Shown: positions 42,876 to 52,674, counted from the first letter of the stretch. The stretch is 64,000 nt of DNA from Schlesneria paludicola DSM 18645 (GCF_000255655.1 NZ_JH636435.1:932209-996208); one strand, 5' to 3'. Translations and numbers: made by a program. The notes: generated by a model not told the origin, from the letters alone.

Positions 42876-45800
42876 TTATTCCAGCCGGTAGATGGTGGCA
42901 TCGGATGCGATTGCCAATAGCGTGTTGTTTACCTGTCGCAGTCCCAAGGAAAGCGATTGCGGCAGGACAATCCGCTTAAGTTCTTCGCCCGTCTGCGAAT
43001 TGAGGACAAGTACAACACCACTTCGGCATGCGACCCAGAGCGTGTCATCGCGCAGTAGAATCGGGCCCGTCGGTTGTTCCGGCCCCAGATTGTAATTCCA
43101 TTTTTCCGGTAAGTTCTTCCCCTCACTCAAGCAATGCAGCAGCCCATCGCCAGCGTGAACAACCAGATTGTCGCCGGGAAGCCAAAGGTTCTTCACCGGC
43201 GCCTCAAGACGGGATTGCCCGTCGGTGTCGAAAGAGTGCACATTCAATTGTCGGCAGACACCGCTGGCGTCGGCAACATACAGTGACTCACCACGAACGA
43301 TTGGGCGAACGTCGATCGGATGTTCCAATTGCAGCTTGGCGACTTCTGCCAGATGTGGAACGTCTGCCTGACGCAGTTGAATCCGGATGATTCTGCCGAC
43401 CGCGTCACAGGCAATCAGTTCTCGTCCATCGACACGAACCAAATGTGCCCACTTGTGGTCCTGTCCATCGCCAACGGGAACGTGATACTCCTGGACTTTC
43501 TTCTTGGCTGACGTCAATGACAGCAGTGCCAATCGCCCAGATAGCGGCAGAACCAAGCCATCGTCGAGCAGGACGGGATCGGTCGCGGGCATGTCATTGA
43601 GCGGGTACTGGCTTGAAATCTGCCCAGCGTTGTTCAGAACGAATAGTCGATTTGTGTCCCCGCCTGCCGCCAGCACCAGACGTTGATCATCAAGTAACGT
43701 TGCTCGAATTGGCTTTGTGATGTTCGCCGGAAGCTCGAGATCAACGCCTGCCTTCAGATCGACGCCACCATTCATGACGCGGTTTTTACTGAGAGAATAG
43801 ACCGTTCCGCTCTCTCCAACCCAGGCGATCCCGTCATCGCGAGTCGGACCGACCTCCAGGGGTGCGTCACCAACGATGCAGCGCCAGGGGTTGACCAGCT
43901 TCTCGCGTTCGACGGGCGAGAATGTGACCGCGTCACTATAACGAGACTTCCGCCCCACGAAAAAATTGTCGCCGACAAGCTGCAACGGTTGCGACGCGAT
44001 GCCCGGCGCCGTTGAGTTCGAGTCCATTCGGATGCTGTCACTGACAATTTCAAAATGCCGGAACGCCGACCCTGCCGACCAGAACTGCCCGTCCGCCCCC
44101 AACGCGACGAACAGTGGCGCATTGATGCGTTCACGAACGTTGGCTTGATCGGCACGGTACTGCCCAATCGGCGAGATCCCCGCATGCCCCGCTTCGTCAG
44201 ACACTGCGAACGCAGCAAACTGTTCACCCGACGACGGAACAACCAATTGATTGCCGCGGAGTACCGGGGTATCGCGAACCTGTCCCGTGACACGGGTCGA
44301 AGCCAGTTCCACGAGCGACTGGCCGGGCTTACCCGCGTCCCAAAGTCGCAGCCTGGCACTATCTACCTGATCATTTTCGCAGAGGAGCAACAGTTGCCCC
44401 ATCGAGAGCGGCGGTGCGGAAATGGAGCCAGCCGCATGATCGGTAAACGTCGTCGCGATCGCGGATAATGTTGGTTGTGCCGAGGTCGATTTCAGCGACA
44501 ACGTGTAGATCATCGCCTTCTCGCCGGGAACCAGCAGAAACTCGCCATCGCGAGACAGTGCAGGGGTCGATGCCAGATTCTGCGAAAAGTGAACGGTGGC
44601 GGACAATCGTCCTGTATCGACGTCAATCCGCACGAGCGACTGGTCCGCGAGAGCCAGGTACAGTTGTCCTTCGTGCTGCAGGGGAGCCCCGATCGCGCGA
44701 GAGTTCAATGGTTGGCGCCAGATCAGATTTCCTGTCGCCAACTCGCACGCCAGAATCGACTGTGTGCGCGTATCAAACAACACGACAGATGACTGCGCTG
44801 CCGACGTCAGAACCGGAAAGAAGGGGGAATTGATTCCGACAACGCGACGCCACACAAGTTCGCCCGTTACCGTATCAATCGCATAGCACGAGTCCTTCGC
44901 GATCGCGAAAACGACTCGCCCTTGCGACGATTCATCGGTACGAGACCGAAGATGCAAAAGTCCAACAACCGGCTCGTGGGGCGGTGCGGGACCGTCAGAC
45001 GATTCGGCACGTCGTTCTGTATCGTCGACCGCGACGACGGACCGTTCAAGATCCAATGACTTTAGTTGCGTATCTTTGACGCGTTTTGACTGCAGGAACT
45101 CGGGAAACAATTTGACCAGTCGATCGGCTTCCGCCAGGGCTCGCATCGGTTCGCGTTTCGCAAGAGCGTCATCGACGGTCTTCATCGCCAGATCGAACGC
45201 TTGCTGCTTTTCGATCGCACGATCGGCCTTCAGCCGCTGGTCGTTGATACGCGCCACGGTCCCCACTGGAGGCGTTGCGGGATCGGCGTAGCGTTCGAGC
45301 AGATTCTGCGCCTCTTTCGAGACGACCAGCATCTCGGGATCACGAGCCGTCTCCGCAGATTTTGCCGCCCCCATCGAAATCTGTTCGGCATATTGAAAGA
45401 TCGCCGAATGCAAGTCCGAAAAATCGGACTCGTTCCGATGGACCTTGATCAACCCATTCAGTTTTTCCAGCCCCGGCTTCCACGCGGGAGCTGCGCCCGA
45501 AATGTCTTTCTGAATCATGGCCCGGGTCAGGCCTCGCACCGCATGACGATGTAAACCATGATTCGGATATTGTGCGAGAAAACGTTCAAACGAGGATATC
45601 GACTGCGCATACTGCCCGCCGTTCATTTCGCTCAGGGCGCGGTCGTATAGCCGATTGGATTGCTCGCGATTGATCAAGAACCAGAAGATCCCGGTCACAA
45701 GCAGCAGGACCAGTGCGCCCCCCGATAGCCCCAGCACGAGCGGCGATTTGAGGACTTCCTGTTCACCCGGCCGAACCGGCCTTCGTCCCCCGGTCGTCGA

Positions 45801-46328
45801 CTCCACTTTGCCATACTTCTTCCTTTCGAAAGAGGCATGGCTCAGATCACCAGCAAACACATCGTCTTGTTCATCCTCGTCGTCATTGAACATGGCTTCC
45901 ATGACGGCCTGAGACTCCGTCATGACCTTCCCATCAAACAGCGACATGTCATCGACATTCGGTTCAGCAGGCTCCGCCTTCTTCGCGCTGACCTTCTTCG
46001 GTCGTGGTGGCGAGGCGTCTTTCGAGTGTCCAGCATCGGCCGGAGAGGCATCAAACAGCAGGTCGACGGTACCGATCCGAATGACGTCTCCCGATCGCAG
46101 CCCTGCCTGCACCACAGTCGTGCCGTTGACCTCAACACCATCTGAAGTTGCTGCAGTGACTTCAAATTGCGATTTGTTCCAGCCGATACGGCAATGGAGG
46201 GGAAGCACCTCGCGTTCAGGGATGCAAATGTCGTTGAATTGCTGGCGGCCAATGCTGGTCGGTTGCGTTCGAGACAATTCTCGAGTTTCCGTGTTTCCGT
46301 CAGCATGTCGAAGCGTGAGATGAGCCAT
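42876..46328 (-). CDS. FHA-TPR-PQQ propeller membrane protein
   Basis: A 1150-residue multi-domain protein. Residues 1-95 are an FHA domain (TSIGRQQFNDICIPEREVLP, then HCRIGWNKSQFEV and GVEVNG), which binds phosphothreonine and should sit in the cytoplasm. Residues about 110-190 are acidic and disordered. A single membrane helix is at about 196-219 (VLGLSGGALVLLLVTGIFWF). After it comes a TPR-like part (LYDRALSEMNGGQYAQSISS, FERFLAQYPN). From about 450 to the C-terminus there are repeated PQQ-like blades (ACELATGNLIWRQPLNSRAI; RIDVDTGRLSATV). The propeller and TPRs would be periplasmic. Last gene of the ExbB-ExbD-ExbD operon, 60 bases after ExbD-2. Confidence 0.88.
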   Translation of the reverse strand: MAHLTLRHADGNTETRELSRTQPTSIGRQQFNDICIPEREVLPLHCRIGWNKSQFEVTAATSDGVEVNGTTVVQAGLRSGDVIRIGTVDLLFDASPADAGHSKDASPPRPKKVSAKKAEPAEPNVDDMSLFDGKVMTESQAVMEAMFNDDEDEQDDVFAGDLSHASFERKKYGKVESTTGGRRPVRPGEQEVLKSPLVLGLSGGALVLLLVTGIFWFLINREQSNRLYDRALSEMNGGQYAQSISSFERFLAQYPNHGLHRHAVRGLTRAMIQKDISGAAPAWKPGLEKLNGLIKVHRNESDFSDLHSAIFQYAEQISMGAAKSAETARDPEMLVVSKEAQNLLERYADPATPPVGTVARINDQRLKADRAIEKQQAFDLAMKTVDDALAKREPMRALAEADRLVKLFPEFLQSKRVKDTQLKSLDLERSVVAVDDTERRAESSDGPAPPHEPVVGLLHLRSRTDESSQGRVVFAIAKDSCYAIDTVTGELVWRRVVGINSPFFPVLTSAAQSSVVLFDTRTQSILACELATGNLIWRQPLNSRAIGAPLQHEGQLYLALADQSLVRIDVDTGRLSATVHFSQNLASTPALSRDGEFLLVPGEKAMIYTLSLKSTSAQPTLSAIATTFTDHAAGSISAPPLSMGQLLLLCENDQVDSARLRLWDAGKPGQSLVELASTRVTGQVRDTPVLRGNQLVVPSSGEQFAAFAVSDEAGHAGISPIGQYRADQANVRERINAPLFVALGADGQFWSAGSAFRHFEIVSDSIRMDSNSTAPGIASQPLQLVGDNFFVGRKSRYSDAVTFSPVEREKLVNPWRCIVGDAPLEVGPTRDDGIAWVGESGTVYSLSKNRVMNGGVDLKAGVDLELPANITKPIRATLLDDQRLVLAAGGDTNRLFVLNNAGQISSQYPLNDMPATDPVLLDDGLVLPLSGRLALLSLTSAKKKVQEYHVPVGDGQDHKWAHLVRVDGRELIACDAVGRIIRIQLRQADVPHLAEVAKLQLEHPIDVRPIVRGESLYVADASGVCRQLNVHSFDTDGQSRLEAPVKNLWLPGDNLVVHAGDGLLHCLSEGKNLPEKWNYNLGPEQPTGPILLRDDTLWVACRSGVVLVLNSQTGEELKRIVLPQSLSLGLRQVNNTLLAIASDATIYRLE

Positions 46329-46387
46329 TGCGTTCTTTAAATCAGAAAGTGGTGACCACCAAGGCGAAGGACAAAGTGATGATCAAT

Positions 46388-47191
46388 TCAATCAGCCTTC
46401 TTTTGGGACGACATGCGGATTTTCTGCACTCCAATTTCATTGGCAGCATCAATGACGGCAATCACCGTGCGATGAAGTGATTGAGAACTGGCCGAGACGA
46501 GCAACTCCGTTTTTTGTTCTCGACGCATTTTATCCCGAAGAGTCTCGGCAAGTCGGCTGACATCCGACAGCGGCTCGTCATCGATCCAGATGCCGTTGCT
46601 GGCATCGATTTTGACCAGGATCGAAGTCCCCTGGAGATCTTCCAGTGTTTTGACCTGTTGCGTCGCTCCTTTTTGATCGGGATCGGGCGTGGGAACCTCG
46701 ATGCTTTTCTGCAAACTGAACGACGCCGACACCATAAAGAAAATCAGCAACTGAAAGGTCACGTCGACCATCGGCGTCAGATCCATATCATCTGCGATCA
46801 TCGGTTTGCGTTTGAATGTGAGCGGTCCTTCCGAATCGTCGTCGTTTCCAATTTCTGCGGGTACAAATGGCGCTTCGTCGGCATCCGCGAACCGTTCGTC
46901 TGTCGCTTCGCCTTCTTCGGATTCGCCCCCAGTCAGGACGTTGGGCTCATTTTGTGCATTCCCCTCGGGCGGTTGTGTGACCTCTTCGAAGATTTCAGCG
47001 TTTGGCTCCACCCCATCTTCTTCGATGGACGGTTCCACCTTGGGCCGCGGATCGGCGGTTGGCGTGGGGAAATCCTGAAAGGGGACGGTGATTTCGTTGC
47101 CGCACTTGGGACATTCGACGAGGTGCCCCGCCTCACGGCGGGAAATCGCCATCAGGGCTTCACATGACGGACATCGAAATCGAATCGGCAT
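46388..47191 (-). CDS. ExbD-like protein with N-terminal zinc ribbon
   Basis: A 267-residue protein. Its first 35 residues form a zinc ribbon, with CPSC at 7-10 and CPKC at 27-30. This is followed by a long acidic, Pro/Glu-rich linker (about 40-130) and then an ExbD/TolR domain: MDLTPMVDVTFQLLIFFMVS (membrane helix with the motor Asp, in DVTFQL) and a periplasmic domain ending MSSQKKAD. ExbD works with ExbB to convert proton motive force into work in the periplasm. The ribbon is on the cytoplasmic side. Fusions like this are seen in planctomycetes. Same operon as the second ExbD and ExbB. Confidence 0.9.
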   Translation of the reverse strand: MPIRFRCPSCEALMAISRREAGHLVECPKCGNEITVPFQDFPTPTADPRPKVEPSIEEDGVEPNAEIFEEVTQPPEGNAQNEPNVLTGGESEEGEATDERFADADEAPFVPAEIGNDDDSEGPLTFKRKPMIADDMDLTPMVDVTFQLLIFFMVSASFSLQKSIEVPTPDPDQKGATQQVKTLEDLQGTSILVKIDASNGIWIDDEPLSDVSRLAETLRDKMRREQKTELLVSASSQSLHRTVIAVIDAANEIGVQKIRMSSQKKAD

Positions 47192-47266
47192 AGTCTCTCG
47201 TCGTCTGCGGAAGTCGTCGTTCGTACTCGCCCGTCGGTGGTGGCGGGCTCGGTTTGCGTTGTGGAT

Positions 47267-47728
47267 CTATTCTTTTGGTTTGTCTCCGACTCCCATGAAC
47301 AATTCCGCTCCATCGACCGATTTGATTGCCTGCGACACCTCATCGACCAGACCGTGTGAGACATCGCCTTCCGCTTTGAGCACGATGCGGTTTTTCCGAT
47401 CACGCACGCTCTCTTCCACGTAACGACGGACGTCCGCCAGATCCGCTTCTTCGCCTGCGCCGTCGCCCATTACGATATGTGGGGAATCGGCCGAATTTTT
47501 GGGAGCCAGAATGGTCACGACGGTCGCGCTGGCCGAATCCACACCAATGCTGTGCTGTGCTGGTGGAACGTCAACGTCGGGAGTTCCCTGCATTGTGGAA
47601 GCGACCATGAAGAAGATCAGCAGCAGGAATGTCACATCGATCATCGGCGTGATATCCATTTCGCCGTCGGCGACTTTCCGTCCGCCGCCGAAGCTGCCTG
47701 CATCGGAAAAGAGCCCCCGTCGTGCCAT
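47267..47728 (-). CDS. ExbD/TolR biopolymer transport protein
   Basis: A 153-residue ExbD/TolR protein: short cytoplasmic start, membrane helix MDITPMIDVTFLLLIFFMVA with the proton-carrying Asp in MIDVTF, and a periplasmic domain ending FMGVGDKPKE with VLKAEGDVSHGLVDEVSQAI, the usual peptidoglycan or partner-binding fold. It should pair with the ExbB-type protein at 47852-48508 to form the motor. It is the first of two ExbD genes. The other (46388-47191) carries a zinc ribbon and a longer linker. Confidence 0.93.
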   Translation of the reverse strand: MARRGLFSDAGSFGGGRKVADGEMDITPMIDVTFLLLIFFMVASTMQGTPDVDVPPAQHSIGVDSASATVVTILAPKNSADSPHIVMGDGAGEEADLADVRRYVEESVRDRKNRIVLKAEGDVSHGLVDEVSQAIKSVDGAELFMGVGDKPKE

Positions 47729-47851
47729 GCTTGTTCTTTCACGCTCACGCTAACCGGAACGTCAATTTCGTGCGAGCGCCCCATTGGTACTGACTTAAGT
47801 TCCCACCGAACCATGCGGCGATCCGGGACGATCCCTCCCGTTTCGCATGCT

Positions 47852-48508
47852 TTATTTGCGTTTCGCCACGGCTTGTTCAAGTTGATCGAGGAAGCGGCCA
47901 ATCTGGTGTTGGACGCTGTCGGTCAATCGTCCGATTCGAACCTGCATTGAGGCCATGCACATCACGAGAGGAATCGCGATCATCAGTCCGACGGCCGTGG
48001 TAATCAACGCGAAGCTGATGTCGTTGGCCAGCGAGGAGGGGTTCACACCCGAAGCTTGCTTTTCCGCGATCTTGCCGAAAGCGGCAATCATCCCCAACAC
48101 CGTTCCCTGCAACCCGAGCATCGGCGCCGTCTTGACCACGGTGTTCACCCACGACATCTGATAGTCCATCTCGGCCAGCACTTCGCGTTCGAAGGTTTCG
48201 CTGAGCAACTGTCGCAACTTGTTCATGGGCCAATGTCGATTTGCCATCGCAATCAGAATGAGTTGCGGAACCGCCTTCGACCAGTAGGGAGGCGAATCAC
48301 AAAGGGCAACGACATCGTTGAACTGCCGCGACTGCAGCTTCTCGCTGATTTGATTCAGGAACTCGTCCGCCGCCGACTGCGAACGGAACTGTTTCTGCCC
48401 GATCCGACGATAAATCAGAATCACCAGAAACATTCCATAGATGGCGGCGATCCCCTGCATCGGATAGATCAGGTTGCTCATCAAATCGACGAGGGCGTTA
48501 ATACTCAT
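47852..48508 (-). CDS. MotA/TolQ/ExbB proton channel protein
   Basis: A 218-residue ExbB/TolQ-type protein with three membrane helices: about 12-30 (LIYPMQGIAAIYGMFLVILI), about 130-150 (VVKTAPMLGLQGTVLGMIAA) and 165-185 (DISFALITTAVGLMIAIPLV). The TAPMLGLQGTVLGM and ITTAVGL segments are the conserved channel-lining motifs. First gene of the four-gene operon that continues with two ExbD genes and the FHA-TPR-PQQ gene. The start at 48508 has GGAGAAG upstream. Confidence 0.93.
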   Translation of the reverse strand: MSINALVDLMSNLIYPMQGIAAIYGMFLVILIYRRIGQKQFRSQSAADEFLNQISEKLQSRQFNDVVALCDSPPYWSKAVPQLILIAMANRHWPMNKLRQLLSETFEREVLAEMDYQMSWVNTVVKTAPMLGLQGTVLGMIAAFGKIAEKQASGVNPSSLANDISFALITTAVGLMIAIPLVMCMASMQVRIGRLTDSVQHQIGRFLDQLEQAVAKRK

Positions 48509-48819
48509 GCAGACTTCTCCAGCCAGTACATCCAGGTGCAGCCCTGCCGCCGTGAGCCAGTTGCGGTGCGAGCCGCTGCGAGCATATCACCTTGGTGATA
48601 CTGTCGAAACACTTCCGAATGCCGTGGATTCGTATTCACCCGCCATTTTCCTTCGCCTGATGAGCGGCACATGTCTCGACGAGTCGAATTGTCCGCACCT
48701 GCGGCCGTTCGGGCCAGCAGGCGATCAACGTCATGAAACGCCAACTCGTCGCATTTTCAACATCGAATGCGATCAGAATCGCACATTTTTTCGTACCAAG
48801 CCGCCGGAATGACCTGAGA
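48509..48819. other. Intergenic region upstream of the ExbB operon
   Basis: About 310 bases between the phosphatase gene end and the ExbB start on the minus strand. It should contain the operon promoter. I see no repeat or hairpin and no coding signal. Confidence 0.5.
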
Positions 48820-50334
48820 TTATTCAACCTTGATCACGACAGCGGTGATGTCGTCTCGTTGCGAAACATGCGCACGAAACGACTCGACAGCCACATACAG
48901 GGCATCCAGGATTTCGGCAGACGATCGCAACCGATGCTGTCGAATTAGCTCGACCAACCGACTGCGGCCAAAGAGTTCTCGCCGGGGAGAGATCGATTCA
49001 GCGATTCCATCGGTCGCAATTAACAGGACATCGCCCGCAACCAAAGGGCGTGTTCCGGCATTCGAAAAACTTGCGGTGCGGTTCCACCCCAATGCCGTGC
49101 CAGTGCTCTCGAGCCGTGAGCCGATGCCATTCGCGTCAACGATCAGCGCTTCGTGCCCCGCGGCCGCGTAGCTCAACGACCGATCGTGGAAGTTCAAAGC
49201 CCCCAGAAAAAGGGTGACAAACATGTCGTCCGGCAGATCGTCTGTCAGGATTTCATTCAACTTCGTCAGACAGCAGACGGGATCCGTCTCACTGAGCATC
49301 AAGGTTCGGAGAATTGCTCGCGTTTCAACCATTTCCAGCGCCGCCCCGAGTCCGTGCCCACTGACATCTCCAACGGCGATCGCCAAACGATGATCTCCCC
49401 ACGGTATGAAATCATAGTAGTCACCACAGGCCCTTGAACACGAAATCGAAAGCGCGGCGAAATCGAAACCAGGAACTTTCGGCAATTGCCTGGGATTCAG
49501 CGACATCTGAATCCGTCGAGCCGTTTGCAGCTCTTGATCCATTTCCATCTGCTTCAGGCGATCTGTCGTATCGCGGAAGGTGATTACCGCTCCGATAATT
49601 GCCTCATGGTCGCGGGTTACTGCGATCGTATATTCGACGGGAACTTCTGATCCGTCGCGACGCCGAAACGTCGCGGTGTGGACTGGAGTCAGTTTCCGGC
49701 TGGGAATCCCCTTCGCGGCGTCAGATGACGACTGTTGATTTAAGCCATCAAACTGAATCCGGTTGCTGACGATTCGAGAATGACACTGTCCATACAAATC
49801 GGATGTCGTCCATTGAAGCATCCGCTCGGCAGAGGGATTTAGAAACAGAATCCTTCCTGCCGGATCGAGTCCACAAATCCCATCCTCGACCGTATCCAGA
49901 ATTAGATGCTGGCGATGCTGTAGCGAGGCAATTTCACGCTGATCGCGAATCCGGTCGGTGATGTCGGAAGAAATCCCGGCAACCGCGTAGATGATTCCTG
50001 CATCGTCACGCAACGGGAACTTCAACGAGAAATAGCGATGATAGCCATCATCTTGAAGCGTGACCTCTTCACACTGCCGCGACTCACCGGATTCCAGCAC
50101 GAGACGATCGTTCATCCGGAAAACCTCGGCCAGTTCCTTGGGAAACACTTCAAAGTCATTCAGCCCCAGGATTTTCTGGCGACTGATATGAAATAGCGCC
50201 TCGAACTGCCGATTGATGAGCATGTACTTGTACTGCGTATCCTTGACGTAGATCACAGACGACGTGTGGTCAAGCAACGCTTCGATCAGCGATGCGGCCC
50301 CTGATTCCACATTCGAGTTGGCGACAGTGTTCAT
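48820..50334 (-). CDS. PAS-domain SpoIIE-type serine phosphatase
   Basis: A 504-residue cytoplasmic protein. PAS domain 1 covers about 15-125 (LLDHTSSVIYVKDTQYKYML) and PAS domain 2 about 137-258 (LILDTVEDGICGLDPAGRIL). A short helical linker (MEMDQELQTARRIQMSLNPR) leads to a SpoIIE/PP2C phosphatase from about 285 to 503. Metal-binding acidic residues lie in ACGDYYDFIPW, VGDVSGHG, IATDGIAES and QRDDITAVVI. This is an RsbU-like phosphatase that would dephosphorylate an anti-anti-sigma factor in a partner-switching pathway. No STAS, RsbW or sigma gene is adjacent. The PAS domains probably sense an internal signal. Confidence 0.92.
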   Translation of the reverse strand: MNTVANSNVESGAASLIEALLDHTSSVIYVKDTQYKYMLINRQFEALFHISRQKILGLNDFEVFPKELAEVFRMNDRLVLESGESRQCEEVTLQDDGYHRYFSLKFPLRDDAGIIYAVAGISSDITDRIRDQREIASLQHRQHLILDTVEDGICGLDPAGRILFLNPSAERMLQWTTSDLYGQCHSRIVSNRIQFDGLNQQSSSDAAKGIPSRKLTPVHTATFRRRDGSEVPVEYTIAVTRDHEAIIGAVITFRDTTDRLKQMEMDQELQTARRIQMSLNPRQLPKVPGFDFAALSISCSRACGDYYDFIPWGDHRLAIAVGDVSGHGLGAALEMVETRAILRTLMLSETDPVCCLTKLNEILTDDLPDDMFVTLFLGALNFHDRSLSYAAAGHEALIVDANGIGSRLESTGTALGWNRTASFSNAGTRPLVAGDVLLIATDGIAESISPRRELFGRSRLVELIRQHRLRSSAEILDALYVAVESFRAHVSQRDDITAVVIKVE

Positions 50335-50596
50335 GGTTCGTCCATCGAGAATGGACGCGACGGTGCGTCAGCGAAAAGAAAATGAAGTGGCGAAAGAATC
50401 GATCGATTCAAATGAATTGAAATGAAACGGATGACCTGACCATACCAGAATTGGCAACTGGACGGCAGCGTTCCATCAGACAATCTTGATCGGTTCAGTT
50501 TTTTTGCGGGCCGAGATCCTCGCTGGACTTGATCGCGGCGAACGGCCAGCTCTCAGTCCCATCGCCGATTGCATTCCAGCAATTGTCCTTCCTCCG

Positions 50597-51178
50597 TCAA
50601 GGCGACGCAGGATGATTGCGGTACCACTCATCGACGTAGTTTCGCACAAGCTGATACGCCGCGTGCTCGCGCGGCCCTGCCGTTTTCTCGACAGGAACGG
50701 CCAGCGCCGCCAATTGCGTGCGAATTTCAGCCTCGGAGACGAGATGCAGTCGCGTCGCCAGAATTGTGGCTTCAAGCACAGCGTGCTTGGCGCGATTGAA
50801 ACCAAAGACATCTCGAACACGGCCCACGTTCAGAACCTGGGCCGTCAGCGATGTTCGATCCGTGGTATCCTCGATTCGGGTGATCTCAAATTCGTACCAC
50901 CGGCAGCAGTCCGACAGAACGCGGCCATCGATTCGTGTGGCGGCGAACGTCGAGGGATCGTGCTCCAATCGATCCAGCGCCGCCTGCGCGATCAGCAAAA
51001 CGTCATCGACGACATGAAAGACGCCACAAGGCCGTTGCTTGAGGTTGCGATACGTCGTCGATGACCGAAAGGGGCGAAGCGTCAATGACATCATCGATTC
51101 ATCAACGATCGGCCCCATCGGTGCAACATTGACTTCGTTGAGTTCATTCAGAGACGTAACAAGACCCTCGATAATCAT
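50597..51178 (-). CDS. DUF447 family protein
   Basis: A 193-residue protein of the DUF447 family. It opens MIIEGLVTSLNELNEVNVAP, followed by GPIVDESMMSLTLRPFRSST, both typical, and ends ...YVDEWYRNHPASP. Structures of archaeal DUF447 proteins show a flavin-reductase-like split barrel that can bind FMN. In bacteria the family is associated with tetrahydromethanopterin/methanofuran-linked C1 genes, to which planctomycetes contribute. fhcC lies 12 kb away in this window, so the pathway is plausible here. The reaction is unknown. The longer frame to 51421 encodes no recognisable sequence. The ATG at 51178 starts the conserved part. Confidence 0.8.
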   Translation of the reverse strand: MIIEGLVTSLNELNEVNVAPMGPIVDESMMSLTLRPFRSSTTYRNLKQRPCGVFHVVDDVLLIAQAALDRLEHDPSTFAATRIDGRVLSDCCRWYEFEITRIEDTTDRTSLTAQVLNVGRVRDVFGFNRAKHAVLEATILATRLHLVSEAEIRTQLAALAVPVEKTAGPREHAAYQLVRNYVDEWYRNHPASP

Positions 51179-51312
51179 CGCGTTTAAGACTCTAAGCGGA
51201 GGCACGAAGAAAGCGGTCAGTGCGTTTGTGGCTACATAACAAACGCGTTCTTTCTGATCATGCAGATTACAGTCTGAACGCGTTTCTTGCGACCAGCGAG
51301 AACTTCCGCGAC

Positions 51313-52674
51313 TCAGAGGCGACGTTTGCGAGAGTCCGGCTTTTCGACAATCGGCTCGTTTGCCGAATCCGCGAATTTGAACAATTGACTTGTCGTCCGC
51401 AAATAGACCGATCGTCCGCAAACAATCGGCGAAGCCATAATCCCTTCCGGCAATCGGTTTTCGGAAATTGCATCGAACTGCACCCCCGTCTGGATGATGT
51501 AGCTCAAACCTGTTTCATTCCCGCAGATCAACTGGCGGCCCGCCACGATCGGCGATGCCGAATAACTTCCCTGTAATCGCTTGCGCCATTCAATTTTTCC
51601 CGAAAGCGAATCCAAGCACGTCAACTGGCCATCGTCTGACAAAACGTACAGAAGGTTTTCATGGCAAACCGGTGAAGGAATCTCGCTACCGATTTTGACC
51701 TGACGCCAGGTTAAATGTGATTTGGTGACGTCACCTGTTCCGTCCGCCTGGATGCAAACCACTTCGCCCAGCGGCAATCGGCTTGTGGCGAACACACACT
51801 GATCATTGAAGGCGATGCTATTCGCAACCCGTTCGGCAGCCCATTGAAATCGCCAAAGCTCTTCACCCGTCGCGGGGTTATAGCTCATGATCAGCCCCTT
51901 GCCGCCCAGAACCAATTGAGATCGACCAGCGATTTCACCGACGATTGGCGTACCAAAGCTTTCTCCGTCAGGCCGCTTGATGCGCCAGACAATTTCACCT
52001 GTCTGCCGGTGGAACGCGGTCAGATAACTTCCCTTGCGCTGGTCAGCGGACACAATCACAAGCGACTTGTACAGGACCGGCGACGAACGATACCCCAGCT
52101 TCGTCCAGTACGATCCGGCTTCACGTTGCCAGACAAGTCGACCTTCCAGATCAACGGCCGTCACCCAAAGGCGACCATGTCCCACAGTCGCGACGAAGAC
52201 CGACTGACCATCACATGCCGGCGTTGCCGTGGCGTGCGAGTTTTTTTCATGCACTTGCGGCAAGCCACCGCGGTGCAGTTCGGTCCACCAACGTTCGCGG
52301 CCCGAGTTCCGATCATAGCTTCTAAGCGAAACACGCTGCCGGTCTGCTTCCGCAGTTAGCAGAAACAACTGATCCCCCCATGCCGTCGGTGTGGAGTGAC
52401 CGCGACCAGGAAGGTCAATCTGCCAGCCGCCCTGCGTCGCCGCAGTCCAATGTGAGGGCACGTCGTGGACCAGTCCAACGTTCCGCCCATCGCGACCGCG
52501 CCAGCACGGCCAGTCGTCCGCACCCGGACGTCCGTCAGCCAGGGCAAAATTTGAAATGCGATCTGCGTGCCGAATCTCGCGTACGCCATCGCGCGATGCG
52601 TAGAGCCAGGCCGCCATGATGATTAGAATCATCGCGCCCGTAACCGTTCGAACTGTTCCCCACTTCGCTATCAC
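51313..52674 (-). CDS. PQQ-like beta-propeller membrane-anchored protein
   Basis: About 453 residues: a short cytoplasmic start, one membrane helix (VTGAMILIIMAAWLYAS) and then a PQQ-like beta-propeller with the hallmark DDWPCWRGRDGR at the domain start. Blades include LRSYDRNSGRERWWTELHRG, FHRQTGEIVWRIKRPDGESF and CLDSLSGKIEWRKRLQGSYS. The propeller should be periplasmic. The GTG at 52674 has GGA-type upstream sequence. The frame up to 52785 would overlap the end of the ABC exporter gene. Lies 57 bases after the ABC gene in the same direction, so likely co-transcribed. Confidence 0.82.
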   Translation of the reverse strand: MIAKWGTVRTVTGAMILIIMAAWLYASRDGVREIRHADRISNFALADGRPGADDWPCWRGRDGRNVGLVHDVPSHWTAATQGGWQIDLPGRGHSTPTAWGDQLFLLTAEADRQRVSLRSYDRNSGRERWWTELHRGGLPQVHEKNSHATATPACDGQSVFVATVGHGRLWVTAVDLEGRLVWQREAGSYWTKLGYRSSPVLYKSLVIVSADQRKGSYLTAFHRQTGEIVWRIKRPDGESFGTPIVGEIAGRSQLVLGGKGLIMSYNPATGEELWRFQWAAERVANSIAFNDQCVFATSRLPLGEVVCIQADGTGDVTKSHLTWRQVKIGSEIPSPVCHENLLYVLSDDGQLTCLDSLSGKIEWRKRLQGSYSASPIVAGRQLICGNETGLSYIIQTGVQFDAISENRLPEGIMASPIVCGRSVYLRTTSQLFKFADSANEPIVEKPDSRKRRL

